Shown: positions 47,602-55,387 of the stretch, piece after piece
How positions within the stretch are numbered: the stretch's first letter is position 1
Layout of the letters: each line of letters begins with the position of its first letter
The notes under the pieces: generated by a model
Seen by the model: only the letters and a program-made list of their open reading frames with translations
Databases searched by the model: none
Told to the model about the DNA's origin: nothing
Origin: Amycolatopsis albispora
GTDB lineage: Bacteria; Actinomycetota; Actinomycetes; Mycobacteriales; Pseudonocardiaceae
Assembly (NCBI RefSeq): GCF_003312875.1
Contig: NZ_CP015163.1
Coordinates: forward strand, 7,440,001-7,504,000
Direction: 5' to 3'
Length of the DNA: 64,000 nt
Translations under genes and position numbers: made by a program

Positions 47602-48222
47602 TCACTGGGGAGACCCCTCGAATGCACGGTACAAGCGGGTTCGGAAGCGGAGCAGCCATTCCAGGCATTCGAGACGCTGGCGCGCGTGCGCCAGGTCGTC
47701 GCCCCAGACGTAGATGCCGTGCCGCGCGACGATCAGCGCCGGGGTGTCGGCGCGGAACCCGGCTTCGAAGGCGTCGCCGAGCACGCGCATGTCCTGGCTG
47801 TTCGGCACCACCGGCACGGTGACCAGGTCGTCGTGCGCGCGGCGGCCGAAGCCCTTGAGCATCTCCATGTCCCGCAGCTCGACGCCGTCCGGCCAGAACT
47901 CGGCGGCCAGCACCGGCGCCATCGCGTGGACGTGCACCACCGCGCCCGCGCCCGCCACACCGGCGATCCGCGCGTGCAGCCCGGCTTCCGCGGACGGCGC
48001 CTTGGCCTGGCCCGGCACGGCCTGGCCGTCGGCGTCGACCTCGACCACGTCGGTGGCGGTCAGCGCGCCCTTGTCCAGGCCGCTCGCGGTGACCGCCAGG
48101 CGCAGCGGGTCGCGGGAGAGCGTCACCGAGAGATTGCCCGAGGTGCCACGCATCCAGCCCATTGCCTCGTACCGCGCGGATTCGGCGGCGAGCGCGCGCC
48201 CGGCCAGGTCCAGCGTGCTCAT
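47602..48222 (-). CDS. mtnB: Methylthioribulose-1-phosphate dehydratase
   Basis: 206 residues, class II aldolase fold. Dehydrates 5-methylthioribulose-1-phosphate in methionine salvage. MGWMRGTSGNLSVTL is the phosphate-binding loop; zinc ligands are seen in VVHVHAMAPVLAAEF (HVH) and in IVARHGIYVWGDDLAHA. Its ATG overlaps the mtnC stop by 4 bp. It feeds the acireductone synthase (MtnC) and dioxygenase (MtnD) flanking it. Confidence 0.93.
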   Translation of the reverse strand: MSTLDLAGRALAAESARYEAMGWMRGTSGNLSVTLSRDPLRLAVTASGLDKGALTATDVVEVDADGQAVPGQAKAPSAEAGLHARIAGVAGAGAVVHVHAMAPVLAAEFWPDGVELRDMEMLKGFGRRAHDDLVTVPVVPNSQDMRVLGDAFEAGFRADTPALIVARHGIYVWGDDLAHARQRLECLEWLLRFRTRLYRAFEGSPQ

Positions 48223-48938
48223 GCGGGGTCGATCTCCAGCTCGGCGAACGACGCGACGGTCCGGTGCAGGCCGAAGTCGGCCTTCTCGTACGGCTCGCCG
48301 GGCCGGGCCAGGCCGACGACCTGCCAGCCCGCGGTTTTCGCGGCGTCCAGTTCGGCCGGAACGTCCGAAAGGAACAGGATCTCCGACGGCAGCGGGTCAC
48401 CGAGGCCGTGGGCGATCGCGTGGTAGGAGGCGGCTTCGCGCTTCGGGCCCGCGTTGACCGTGTCGAAGTGGTGGCGGAAGAACGGACGCAGGTCGCCTTC
48501 GGTGGTGTTCGAGAACGAGGCGATCTGCCCGGCCACCGACCCGGAGGAGAACACGGCCAGCGCCAGTCCGCGCTCCCGCCACGCCTTCAGCGCCGGGACC
48601 ACGTCGGGGAAGTATTCGGAGGTCAGTTCCCCGCGGGCGTACCCCTGCTCCCAGATCAGGCCCTGCAGCGTTTTCAGCGGCGCGGCCTTCTTGTCCTCGT
48701 CCATCCAGGAATGCAGGACGCGCACCACTTCCTCGGTGGAGGCGTCGGCGGGCAGCCCGGCTTCGGCGCGCACCGCGTCGACCGCCTCGGTGACGCGCGG
48801 GTCCTCGGGGTGCTCGTCGATCCACGGGCCGAGCCGGGGCCGGGCGTAGTCGTAGAGCACCACGTGGACCTGGCTGGTCGCGGTCAGCGTGCCTTCGATG
48901 TCGAGGACCACCCAGCGGGTGGTCAGCTGCTCGGTCAC
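48219..48938 (-). CDS. mtnC: Acireductone synthase (enolase-phosphatase)
   Basis: 239 residues, HAD superfamily. Performs enolisation and dephosphorylation of 2,3-diketo-5-methylthiopentyl-1-phosphate. HAD motif I is WVVLDIEGTLTATS, motif II is AVFSSGSVAGQI, and motif IV lies around ILFLSDVPAELDAAKTAGW. The GTG at 48938 is chosen because GGAG precedes it by 4 nt; an upstream in-frame start would cover the leader RNA and lose the ribosome-binding site. It is first of mtnC-mtnB-mtnD and is preceded by a 153-nt structured leader after mtnA. Confidence 0.93.
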   Translation of the reverse strand: MTEQLTTRWVVLDIEGTLTATSQVHVVLYDYARPRLGPWIDEHPEDPRVTEAVDAVRAEAGLPADASTEEVVRVLHSWMDEDKKAAPLKTLQGLIWEQGYARGELTSEYFPDVVPALKAWRERGLALAVFSSGSVAGQIASFSNTTEGDLRPFFRHHFDTVNAGPKREAASYHAIAHGLGDPLPSEILFLSDVPAELDAAKTAGWQVVGLARPGEPYEKADFGLHRTVASFAELEIDPA

Positions 48939-48955
48939 TGCGCTCCTTGTTGTCG

Positions 48956-48974
48956 GCCGCGCCTTCGGCACGGC
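48956..48974 (-). other. Hairpin just upstream of the mtnC ribosome-binding site
   Basis: An 8-bp stem (48956-48963 with 48967-48974) with a 3-nt loop. One position pairs as G-U only in the minus-strand RNA and is C-A on the plus strand. It sits between the multi-stem leader and GGAG, so it could act as an expression platform. Confidence 0.5.
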
Positions 48975-48975
48975 G

Positions 48976-49068
48976 GCGAGGTCGCCGGGAAGCTGAGTGC
49001 TTCCCTCGGCACGTCAGGCCGCTGGGGCGACCTGACGCACCTCAGTCCAGCCCTCAGCGCGACCTCGC
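48976..49068 (-). ncRNA. Structured RNA leader ahead of mtnC (candidate cis-regulatory RNA)
   Basis: A 93-nt element in the gap between mtnA and mtnC, on the minus strand. A closing stem P1 pairs 49059-49068 with 48976-48985 (10 bp, GCGAGGTCGC with its complement). Inside are P2 (49037-49027 with 49022-49012, 11 bp with one G-U, CCCA loop) and P3 (49005-48999 with 48993-48987, 7 bp). The P3 loop (ACUCA) can pair with either UGAG in the junction (49041-49045 or 49053-49057), a possible pseudoknot. I do not recognise any known riboswitch. An operon-internal terminator/processing element is the alternative. Confidence 0.5.
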
Positions 49069-49091
49069 AGTCGTAGGTGGTCAAATGCCGG

Positions 49092-50102
49092 TCACGTTTT
49101 CTCTTGCTCGTAATATCGTCGTAGCTGGTCCGGGGCCAGTGCACCACGGTCGGTGACCACGGTGGTGACGAACTCCGGCGGCGTCACGTCGAAGGCCGGG
49201 TAGAGGCCGGGCACGCGGGTGCTCGCGGTCCGCCGTCCGAGGGTGTGGAGCACCTCGTCGCCGTCGCGGTATTCGATCGGGACGTCCGCCGCGGTGGGGG
49301 CGGCCAGGTCCGGCGCCTGCACCTGGGCGTGGAACGGCACGCCGAACGCCTTCGCCGCCACGGCCAGGCCGAGCGTGCCGATCTTGTTGACCACGTGCCC
49401 GTCCATGCTGACCCGGTCCGCGGCGGTGACCAGCGCGTCCACCAGGCCCTGGCTGAACAGCGAAGCTCCCATGCCGTCGGTGACCAGCGTGGTCGGCACG
49501 CCCATCTCCGCCAGCGTTTCCGCGGTCAGCCGGGCGCCCTGCAGGTACGGCCGCGTTTCGGTGCAGAAGAAGCTGAGCTCCTTGCCGCGCCGCTGGGCCG
49601 CCGCCACGGTTTCGGTCAGGTACAGGTCGGCCCAGCAGTGGGTGAGCACCCTGGCGCCGTCCGGCAGCAGGTCCACTGTGTACTCACCGAGCGCGCGGCT
49701 GCGGGAGCGGTACAGCTCGTCCCCGGCCCGCGCACCCCGCAGCGCCGCTTCGACCAGGTCGCCATCCGATGAGTCCACTTCGGACAGCACGGCGCGCACG
49801 GCCTTGCCGAGGTGGTTGTTCGTCGAGCGGCTGGCGATCAGCCGGTCGCCAGCCGCGGCCAGCGCGGCCCGCGCCTCGTCGGCGGGCAGGTCCGCGGCCG
49901 CGCGCGCGGCCAGCACCATGCCCCACAACGCGGCGAAGTACGGGCCCGACGACTGGGTGACCATGTCCTCGATGGCCTTGGCCACCTCCTCCACCGTGCG
50001 GCAGTGCACCCACACCCGCTCGAACGGGAACACCCGCCGGTCGAGGATGTGCACGCCGTCGTCGGCGAGCCGGACGCTGTCGGCGAGGATCGGTGCGGCC
50101 AT
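49092..50102 (-). CDS. mtnA: S-methyl-5-thioribose-1-phosphate isomerase-like protein
   Basis: 336 residues, eIF-2B-related fold. Isomerises methylthioribose-1-phosphate to methylthioribulose-1-phosphate. SRSTNNHLGKAVRAVL gives the substrate-binding region; VLTHCWADLYLTETVAAAQ contains the catalytic Cys neighbourhood. VTDGMGASLFSQGLVDALVTAADRVSMDGHVVNKIGTLGLAVAAKAFGVP is normally the strongest family block and includes the catalytic Asp. The protein is somewhat divergent from E. coli-type MtnA, so a related sugar-phosphate isomerase is possible. Context (mtnC, B, D downstream, phosphorylase upstream) supports MtnA. The ATG overlaps the flavoprotein gene stop by one base. Confidence 0.85.
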   Translation of the reverse strand: MAAPILADSVRLADDGVHILDRRVFPFERVWVHCRTVEEVAKAIEDMVTQSSGPYFAALWGMVLAARAAADLPADEARAALAAAGDRLIASRSTNNHLGKAVRAVLSEVDSSDGDLVEAALRGARAGDELYRSRSRALGEYTVDLLPDGARVLTHCWADLYLTETVAAAQRRGKELSFFCTETRPYLQGARLTAETLAEMGVPTTLVTDGMGASLFSQGLVDALVTAADRVSMDGHVVNKIGTLGLAVAAKAFGVPFHAQVQAPDLAAPTAADVPIEYRDGDEVLHTLGRRTASTRVPGLYPAFDVTPPEFVTTVVTDRGALAPDQLRRYYEQEKT

Positions 50103-51259
50103 CAGCTGTACCCGGTGACCGGCGGGAATTCGCCGTCGAGCAGGTGCTTGCCGACCTCGGTTGCCTTGTACACCACCGGATCGTGCAGCGTGAGCGTGCG
50201 GACGTTGCGCCAGAACCGGTCCATGCCGTACTTCGCGCCGGTCGCCCGCGCGCCGGTCAGCTCGAAGACCCGGTTGGCGATCTCCAGCGCCACCTCGGTG
50301 CTCACCACCTTCGCCTTGGCCAACAGGATGCCGAGTTCGCCGCGCTTGCGCTCGTCGATCTCGCGCGTGGCGTTGTCGAAGGCCGCGGCCGCCGCGTCGA
50401 CCAGCAACTCCGCCGCGGTCAGCCGCGAGGCCAGCGTGCCGTAGGCCGCCAGCACGTGCGGGTCATCGGCTGCTCTGTCCACTCCGGACAGAGGCCAGGC
50501 ACGCGAGCTTTCCGTGGTGTAGCGCGCGCCCTCGGCCAGTGCGCCACCCGCGATGCCGACCTGCACCTGGGCGAGCAGCAGCTGGAAACCCAGCGGTGCC
50601 AGCGAATCCCGCCAGCGCCGGGGCTCGCCTTCCTCGGGCTGGTGGCCGAGCAGTTCGCCCTCCGGCACAAAAACGTCGGTGAACTCGACGCCGCCGCTGG
50701 CCGACAGGCGCTGCCCGAGATTGTTCCAGTCACCGAGGAATCGGACGCCCTCGGTGCGCGCGGGCAGGGTGAAGGTCGCCTTCCGGCCGGAATGGGTCCA
50801 GGTGCCGCTGACGATCAGGTGGTCGGCCACCGAGGCGCCGGTGGCGAAGAACTTCCTGCCGTGCACGGTGAAGCCGCCGTCGGCCGGGCGCAGTTCGAGC
50901 GCCGCGTCGCGCGGATTGCTGACACCAGCCCAGAACCAGTTGCCCGCCGCGCTGTCGCGTTCGAGCCGGTCGGCGATCGGGTTGTCGAACAGCCTGGTGC
51001 GCCACAGCTGGAAGTAGTGGTATCCGAGCAGGTGCCCGAGCGAGCCGTCCGCCGCGGCGATCCGCCGGATCACCTGGTGCGCCAGCGGCCAGTCGCCGCC
51101 CGCGCCACCGCGCTCGGCCGGGATGAGCAGGCGCAGCAGGCCGGACTCCCGCAGCAGTTCGATCTCCGCGTGTGGCTCCGCACCACGTTCCTCGCGGGCG
51201 ACCGCGTCCGCGCGCAGCTTCTCCGCGACCTCGTCGGCGACGGCCTGCCAGTCACTCAT
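50102..51259 (-). CDS. Acyl-CoA dehydrogenase-fold flavoprotein, DszC/SfnB-like
   Basis: 385 residues. The fold is that of acyl-CoA dehydrogenases, but the catalytic Glu segment is absent and features such as DGSLGHLLGYHYFQLWRTRLF, GNWFWAGVSNPRDAALELRP and VHGRKFFATGASVADHLIVS resemble DszC-type flavin-dependent monooxygenases and SfnB sulfur-acquisition proteins. These use FMNH2 and O2 on organosulfur substrates. Its place inside the methionine-salvage operon, overlapping the phosphorylase gene by 8 bp and mtnA by 1 bp, suggests a sulfur substrate such as a methylthio compound. A plain acyl-CoA dehydrogenase role cannot be excluded. Confidence 0.75.
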   Translation of the reverse strand: MSDWQAVADEVAEKLRADAVAREERGAEPHAEIELLRESGLLRLLIPAERGGAGGDWPLAHQVIRRIAAADGSLGHLLGYHYFQLWRTRLFDNPIADRLERDSAAGNWFWAGVSNPRDAALELRPADGGFTVHGRKFFATGASVADHLIVSGTWTHSGRKATFTLPARTEGVRFLGDWNNLGQRLSASGGVEFTDVFVPEGELLGHQPEEGEPRRWRDSLAPLGFQLLLAQVQVGIAGGALAEGARYTTESSRAWPLSGVDRAADDPHVLAAYGTLASRLTAAELLVDAAAAAFDNATREIDERKRGELGILLAKAKVVSTEVALEIANRVFELTGARATGAKYGMDRFWRNVRTLTLHDPVVYKATEVGKHLLDGEFPPVTGYS

Positions 51260-51998
51260 CCGCTTCCCCTACCTCGATCAACGCGTCCAGCACCACGGCC
51301 GCGGCCCGGTGCACGCCGTCGGCGACCACGTCACGATGCGGGTCGTAGGTGGCCGGGCCGACGTCGTCGCCCGCCGCGTTGCCGTCGATCACCAGCGCAC
51401 CACCGGCCTTGAGCCCATTCAACCCGGCGAAGACCAGCAACGCCGACAGCTCCATTTCGATGGCGATCACCCCGGCGGCGAGGTACTCGCGCATCGGCAG
51501 CCGCAGCACGCCGGGGGAGAAGGCCGCCCGCGTCCAGACCACGCCGCGGTGGTGCGGTGCGTCGTGTGCCTTCGCCGCCCTGACCAGCGCGGGAACGGTC
51601 TCGGCGGTAGCGAAGGCCGGGTACTCGGCGGGCACCAGCTGCTGGCTGACCCCGTCGTCGCGGACCGCCGCCTCGGCGATCACCAGGTCACCGCTGAGAA
51701 TGTCCTTGCGCAGCGAGCCCGCGGTGCCGAGCCGGAGGAAGGTGTGCACACCCGCCTCGGCGAGTTCGGCGAACGAGCACAACGCGCCCGGCCCGCCGAC
51801 GCCGTGCGACGCCACCACGACCGGGGTACCGCGCCAGGAACCGGTGTACGTGCGGTATTCGCGGTTCTCCCCGGCGAGTTCGGCGTCGTCGAGGCGGGCC
51901 GCGATGTCGGTGGCGCGCTGGGGTGCGCCGACCACCACCGCCAGCGGGGGCAGCCCCGAGCGGGGGATGCCGGTGACCGGCAGTGCCGAGCCAGTCAT
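51252..51998 (-). CDS. Nucleoside phosphorylase, uridine phosphorylase-like (NP-I family)
   Basis: 248 residues. NP-I features: phosphate-binding strand VVVGAPQRATDIAARL (the usual GDP reads GAP), EYRTYTGSWRGTPVVVASHGVGGPGA, TFLRLGTAGSLRKDILSGDLVIAEAAVRDDG and the ribose-binding AIEMELSALLVFAGL (the MExE-like motif). It resembles hexameric uridine phosphorylase, yet the operon (BMP importer, mtnA, mtnCBD) makes methylthioadenosine phosphorolysis an attractive alternative. It overlaps permease B by 4 bp. The actual nucleoside is undetermined. Confidence 0.85.
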   Translation of the reverse strand: MTGSALPVTGIPRSGLPPLAVVVGAPQRATDIAARLDDAELAGENREYRTYTGSWRGTPVVVASHGVGGPGALCSFAELAEAGVHTFLRLGTAGSLRKDILSGDLVIAEAAVRDDGVSQQLVPAEYPAFATAETVPALVRAAKAHDAPHHRGVVWTRAAFSPGVLRLPMREYLAAGVIAIEMELSALLVFAGLNGLKAGGALVIDGNAAGDDVGPATYDPHRDVVADGVHRAAAVVLDALIEVGEADE

Positions 51999-52849
51999 GC
52001 GTTGCTCCTTTCACGCCGGAACAGGCGCTGGGAAAACAAAGCCAGCAGGGTGACCACGTAAGGCGCGGCGTCGGTCGCCTGCTGTGGCAGGCCGAGGCCC
52101 TGCAACCGGAAACCGAGGCCCTCGGCCAGGCCGAACAGCAGCGCGGCCAGCAGCACGCCGACCGGCGCGGCCATGCCGAGCATCACCGCGACCACCGCGA
52201 TCCAGCCGCGTCCGGCGGTCATGTTCTCGGAGAACAACGTGACGTTGCCCAGCGCCAGCTGCGCACCACCGAGCCCGCACAGCGCACCGGCGGCGATGAT
52301 CACCTGGTACCGCTCGCGCGCCACGTTCACGCCGAGCTTGGCCGCCGCCTCGGCGTTCTCGCCGATGCCGCGCACCTTCAGGCCCCAGCTGGTGCGGTAG
52401 AGCAGGAAGGCGAGCACGGCCACCGCCACCCAGGCGGCGTAGACCAGCGCCGAATGCCCGAACAGCACCGGGTCCAGGCCACGCAGGCCGGGGTCGCTGA
52501 AGCTGCCGGTGGTGCCGAACACGGTCCGCAGCAGGAAGCTGGTCAGGCCGACGGCCAGCAGGTTCATCGCGATCGAGAGCACGATCGGGTCGCCGCCGAG
52601 CGCCACCGAGCCGATCGCCAGGATCAGCGAGTACGCGGCCGAGGCCACCACCGCGGCCAGCACGCCGAGCCACGGGTTGCCGGTGAACCAGCTGCCCGCC
52701 ACCGCGGCGAAGCAGCCGACCAGCATGGTGCCCTCGAGCGAAATGTTGAACACGCCGGCGCGCTGGCACAGCGCCCCGGCGAGCGCGGCGAACAGGATCG
52801 GGGTCACCGCGCGCAGCACGGACGAGACCAGGGCGAGGTCGAAGTTCAC
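51995..52849 (-). CDS. BMP-type nucleoside ABC transporter permease B
   Basis: 284 residues, about eight to nine transmembrane helices, BPD_transp_2 family. AGALCQRAGVFNISLEGTMLVG is the conserved cytoplasmic loop contacting the ATPase, and KVRGIGENAEAAAKLGVNVARERYQ is a second signature. It resembles YufQ/NupQ-type permeases. It pairs with permease A, whose stop overlaps its GTG start by 4 bp. The start is fixed by that overlap, although the frame is open further upstream. Confidence 0.9.
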   Translation of the reverse strand: MNFDLALVSSVLRAVTPILFAALAGALCQRAGVFNISLEGTMLVGCFAAVAGSWFTGNPWLGVLAAVVASAAYSLILAIGSVALGGDPIVLSIAMNLLAVGLTSFLLRTVFGTTGSFSDPGLRGLDPVLFGHSALVYAAWVAVAVLAFLLYRTSWGLKVRGIGENAEAAAKLGVNVARERYQVIIAAGALCGLGGAQLALGNVTLFSENMTAGRGWIAVVAVMLGMAAPVGVLLAALLFGLAEGLGFRLQGLGLPQQATDAAPYVVTLLALFSQRLFRRERSNA

Positions 52850-53850
52850 CGCACACCCGCTTTCCGCCGGTTGAGCAGGCCGGTGGCCGAGGCCAGGAAG
52901 ATGATGATCACGGCCTGGAGCACCGCGGTCAGCTCGCGGGGAGCCTGCGTGACGCGCTCGGCCTCGAAGCCGCCGTTGGTCAGCGCGGCGAAGAAGAACG
53001 CGGCGACCACCGTGCCCAGGGGGTTCGCCCCGGCCAGCAGCGCGGCCAGCAGGCCGATCCAGGTGTAGGTCGGGGTGATCAGCGCGCCGTCGATGAACCG
53101 GTGCGGGAAGCCGAGCACCATGATCGCGCCGACCAGCCCGGCCAGGCCGCCGGAGGTGGCGAGCACGCGCAGCGTCAGGCGCGGGCGGCTGATCCCGGCG
53201 TACGCGGCGAACCGCGCACCGAGTCCGGTCATCCTGATCTCGTAGCCGATGGGGGCGCGCGCGTCGATCACCACGTACGCGAGCGCGGTGGCGGCGACCA
53301 GGGCGAGTCCGGTGCCGGTGACCTCCAGCGCGACCCCGTCCGGCAGCCGTTCCGACTGCGGCAGGCTGGAACCGGCGTCCGCCAGCGGAAAGCGCACCAG
53401 GTAGGAGGCGAACGACATCGCCGGGTAGCTCAGCAGCAGGGTGCTCACCAGCAGCGGGACGCCGAGGCGGTTCTCGAAGAACGCGGCGAGCGCGGCATAC
53501 GCGGCCCCGGCGAGCGCGCCGCCGAGCAGCGCGAGGATCACCGTCGGCACGGCAGGCAGCGGGCTGGTGAGGCCGAGCACGGTGCCGGTGATCGCGCCGA
53601 GCACGAGCTGGCCCTCGCCGCCGAGGTTGACCATGCCCGCGCGCAACGGCACCGCGAGCGCGACGGCCATGCCGACCACCGGGACGGCGTACTCGAGCGT
53701 GCCGGGGAAGCCGTCGGGGCCGAACGCGCCGGTGATGATGGCGGTGTACGCGCTGATCGGGTCGGCCCCTGTCCCGGCGAGAATGAGCGTGCCCAGCACA
53801 AACGCGGCGAGCAACGCGAACACGATGGCCCAGCGCCTTGGCGGCTTCAT
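52846..53850 (-). CDS. BMP-type nucleoside ABC transporter permease A
   Basis: 334 residues, about eight to nine transmembrane helices. Typical features are the N-terminal helix, YAVPVVGMAVALAVPLRAGMVNLGGEGQLVLGA (the loop with the conserved N-x-G-x-E-G-Q) and IGYEIRMTGLGARFAAYAGI. It resembles YufP/NupP permeases. The ATG at 53850 has GGGAGG 6 nt upstream, better than the upstream in-frame start. It is separated from the ATPase gene by a 94-bp gap that contains hairpin copy 3, the only sizeable gap in the transporter genes. Confidence 0.9.
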   Translation of the reverse strand: MKPPRRWAIVFALLAAFVLGTLILAGTGADPISAYTAIITGAFGPDGFPGTLEYAVPVVGMAVALAVPLRAGMVNLGGEGQLVLGAITGTVLGLTSPLPAVPTVILALLGGALAGAAYAALAAFFENRLGVPLLVSTLLLSYPAMSFASYLVRFPLADAGSSLPQSERLPDGVALEVTGTGLALVAATALAYVVIDARAPIGYEIRMTGLGARFAAYAGISRPRLTLRVLATSGGLAGLVGAIMVLGFPHRFIDGALITPTYTWIGLLAALLAGANPLGTVVAAFFFAALTNGGFEAERVTQAPRELTAVLQAVIIIFLASATGLLNRRKAGVR

Positions 53851-53871
53851 GCCGCACCTCCCGCGCATGCA

Positions 53872-53918
53872 ATGAATGTGGCTTTCATTGCGCCGGCCGC
53901 TATGAAAGCCACATTCAT
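53872..53918. repeat. Dispersed palindromic hairpin, copy 3 (inside transporter operon)
   Basis: ATGAATGTGGCTTTCAT (53872-53888) and its exact complement (53902-53918) form a 17-bp stem around a 13-nt loop, TGCGCCGGCCGCT, which can add three more pairs. Each arm can also fold on itself (GCAATGAA/TTCATTGC and GCTATGAA/TTCATAGC). It lies between the ATPase stop and the permease A start. Confidence 0.8.
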
Positions 53919-53944
53919 AGCGTGGGGATCGCGGCGGTGGTGTG

Positions 53945-55387
53945 TCATACCGCTTCTCCTGCCATGGCGAGGCCGAGGCGTTCCTCGGTGGCCTCTGCCT
54001 TGTCGAACTCGGCCACGATGCGGCCGTCGTAGAAGACCACCACCCGGTCCGCCAGGCCGCGGATTTCGCTCAGCTCAGCGGAAACCACCACGATCGCGTG
54101 CCCGGCGTCGCGGTGGGCGATCAACTCGGCGTGGATGTCGCGCACCGAGCCGATGTCCACACCACGCGTCGGCTGCTCGGCGATCAGCAGCGGCGAATCC
54201 CGCGTGAGTTCCCGGCCCAGCAGGGCCTTCTGCTGGTTCCCGCCCGACAGCACCCCGATCGGCGCGGTCACCGAAGCCGCCTTCACGTTGAACCGCTCGA
54301 CGATGCGCCGCGCATGCTCGCGTACTTTCGCGGGCCGAAGCAGGCCCCGGCCCCGGTGGTATCCGACGATCAGGTTCTCGGCGAGCGAAGCCGTCTGCGC
54401 CGAACCGACCTCGCCCCGGTCTTCCGGCAGGTACGCCACGGCGTCCCTGGTCAGCGGCTTCCCGCGCAAGGTCACGCTGCCGGAGAACGCGCGCAACCCC
54501 GCCAGCGCCTCGGCGAACTCGCTCTGCCCGTTGCCCGCGACCCCGGCCACGCCGAGGATCTCCCCGGCTCGGACGGTCACCGAAGCGTTGTCCACCAACG
54601 GTTTCGCCCCACCGGGCACGGTCACCCCGCGAGCCTCCAGCACCACCTCGCCCGGCGTGCCCGTCGGGTGGATCACGTCGAGTTCGATGTCGCGGCCGGT
54701 CATCGCACGCGCGAGTTCGGCGGCCGTGGTGTCCGCGGTGGCCAGCCCGGCGACCCGGCGGCCGTCGCGCAGCACGGTCACGCGCGAGCTGATCGCGAGC
54801 ACCTCACGCAGCTTGTGCGTGACCAGGATGACGCTGCGCCCTTCCGCGGCCAGGTCACGCAGCACGTCGAACAGCCGATCGGCTTCCGCGGGCGCGAGCA
54901 CGGCGGTCGGCTCGTCCAGGATGAGGATCTTCGCGTCGCGGTAGAGCAGTTTCAGGATCTCGACCCGCTGCCGCACGCCGATCGGCAGGTCCCGCACCCG
55001 GGCGTCGGGATCGAGGCCGAGGCCGTACCGCTCGATCAGCGCGGCCACCTCGGCGCGTGCCCGCCGCGCCAGCACACCCCGGTGGTAGACCACGTTCTCG
55101 GTCACGGTCAGCCCGCCGAACAGCATGAAGTGCTGGTGCACCATGCCGATCCCGGCGGCGATCCGGTCGGCCGGGCCGTGCCCGCGCGCCGGTTCGCCGA
55201 ACAACTCGACCGTGCCGGCGTCCGGCCGCTCGGTGCCGTACAAAATGGACATCAGCGTGGTCTTGCCCGCGCCGTTCTCCCCGACCAGCGCGTGGATCTC
55301 GCCGCGGTCCACCCGCAGGTCCACGCCGTCGTTCGCGAGCACCCCCGGAAAGCGCTTGGTGATCCCGCGAAGTTCGACCGCGGTCAT
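53945..55387 (-). CDS. BMP-type nucleoside ABC transporter ATP-binding protein (two ABC domains)
   Basis: 480 residues with duplicated ATPase domains, as in YufO/NupO and RbsA. First half: Walker A GENGAGKTT, Q-loop HQHFMLF, signature-like LPIGVRQRVEIL and Walker B ILILDEPTAVL. Second half: degenerate Walker A GVAGNGQSE, signature LSGGNQQKALL and LLIAEQPTRGVD. It powers import through permeases A and B. Its ATG overlaps the binding-protein gene stop by 4 bp. The degenerate second P-loop is normal for this family. Confidence 0.93.
   Translation of the reverse strand: MTAVELRGITKRFPGVLANDGVDLRVDRGEIHALVGENGAGKTTLMSILYGTERPDAGTVELFGEPARGHGPADRIAAGIGMVHQHFMLFGGLTVTENVVYHRGVLARRARAEVAALIERYGLGLDPDARVRDLPIGVRQRVEILKLLYRDAKILILDEPTAVLAPAEADRLFDVLRDLAAEGRSVILVTHKLREVLAISSRVTVLRDGRRVAGLATADTTAAELARAMTGRDIELDVIHPTGTPGEVVLEARGVTVPGGAKPLVDNASVTVRAGEILGVAGVAGNGQSEFAEALAGLRAFSGSVTLRGKPLTRDAVAYLPEDRGEVGSAQTASLAENLIVGYHRGRGLLRPAKVREHARRIVERFNVKAASVTAPIGVLSGGNQQKALLGRELTRDSPLLIAEQPTRGVDIGSVRDIHAELIAHRDAGHAIVVVSAELSEIRGLADRVVVFYDGRIVAEFDKAEATEERLGLAMAGEAV

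Noticed and set aside
48976..49068. Known SAM, SAH, SRP or RNase P RNA
   Set aside because: The conserved core sequences that I know for these classes are missing, although a few short words (for example GGGAAGCA) look similar.
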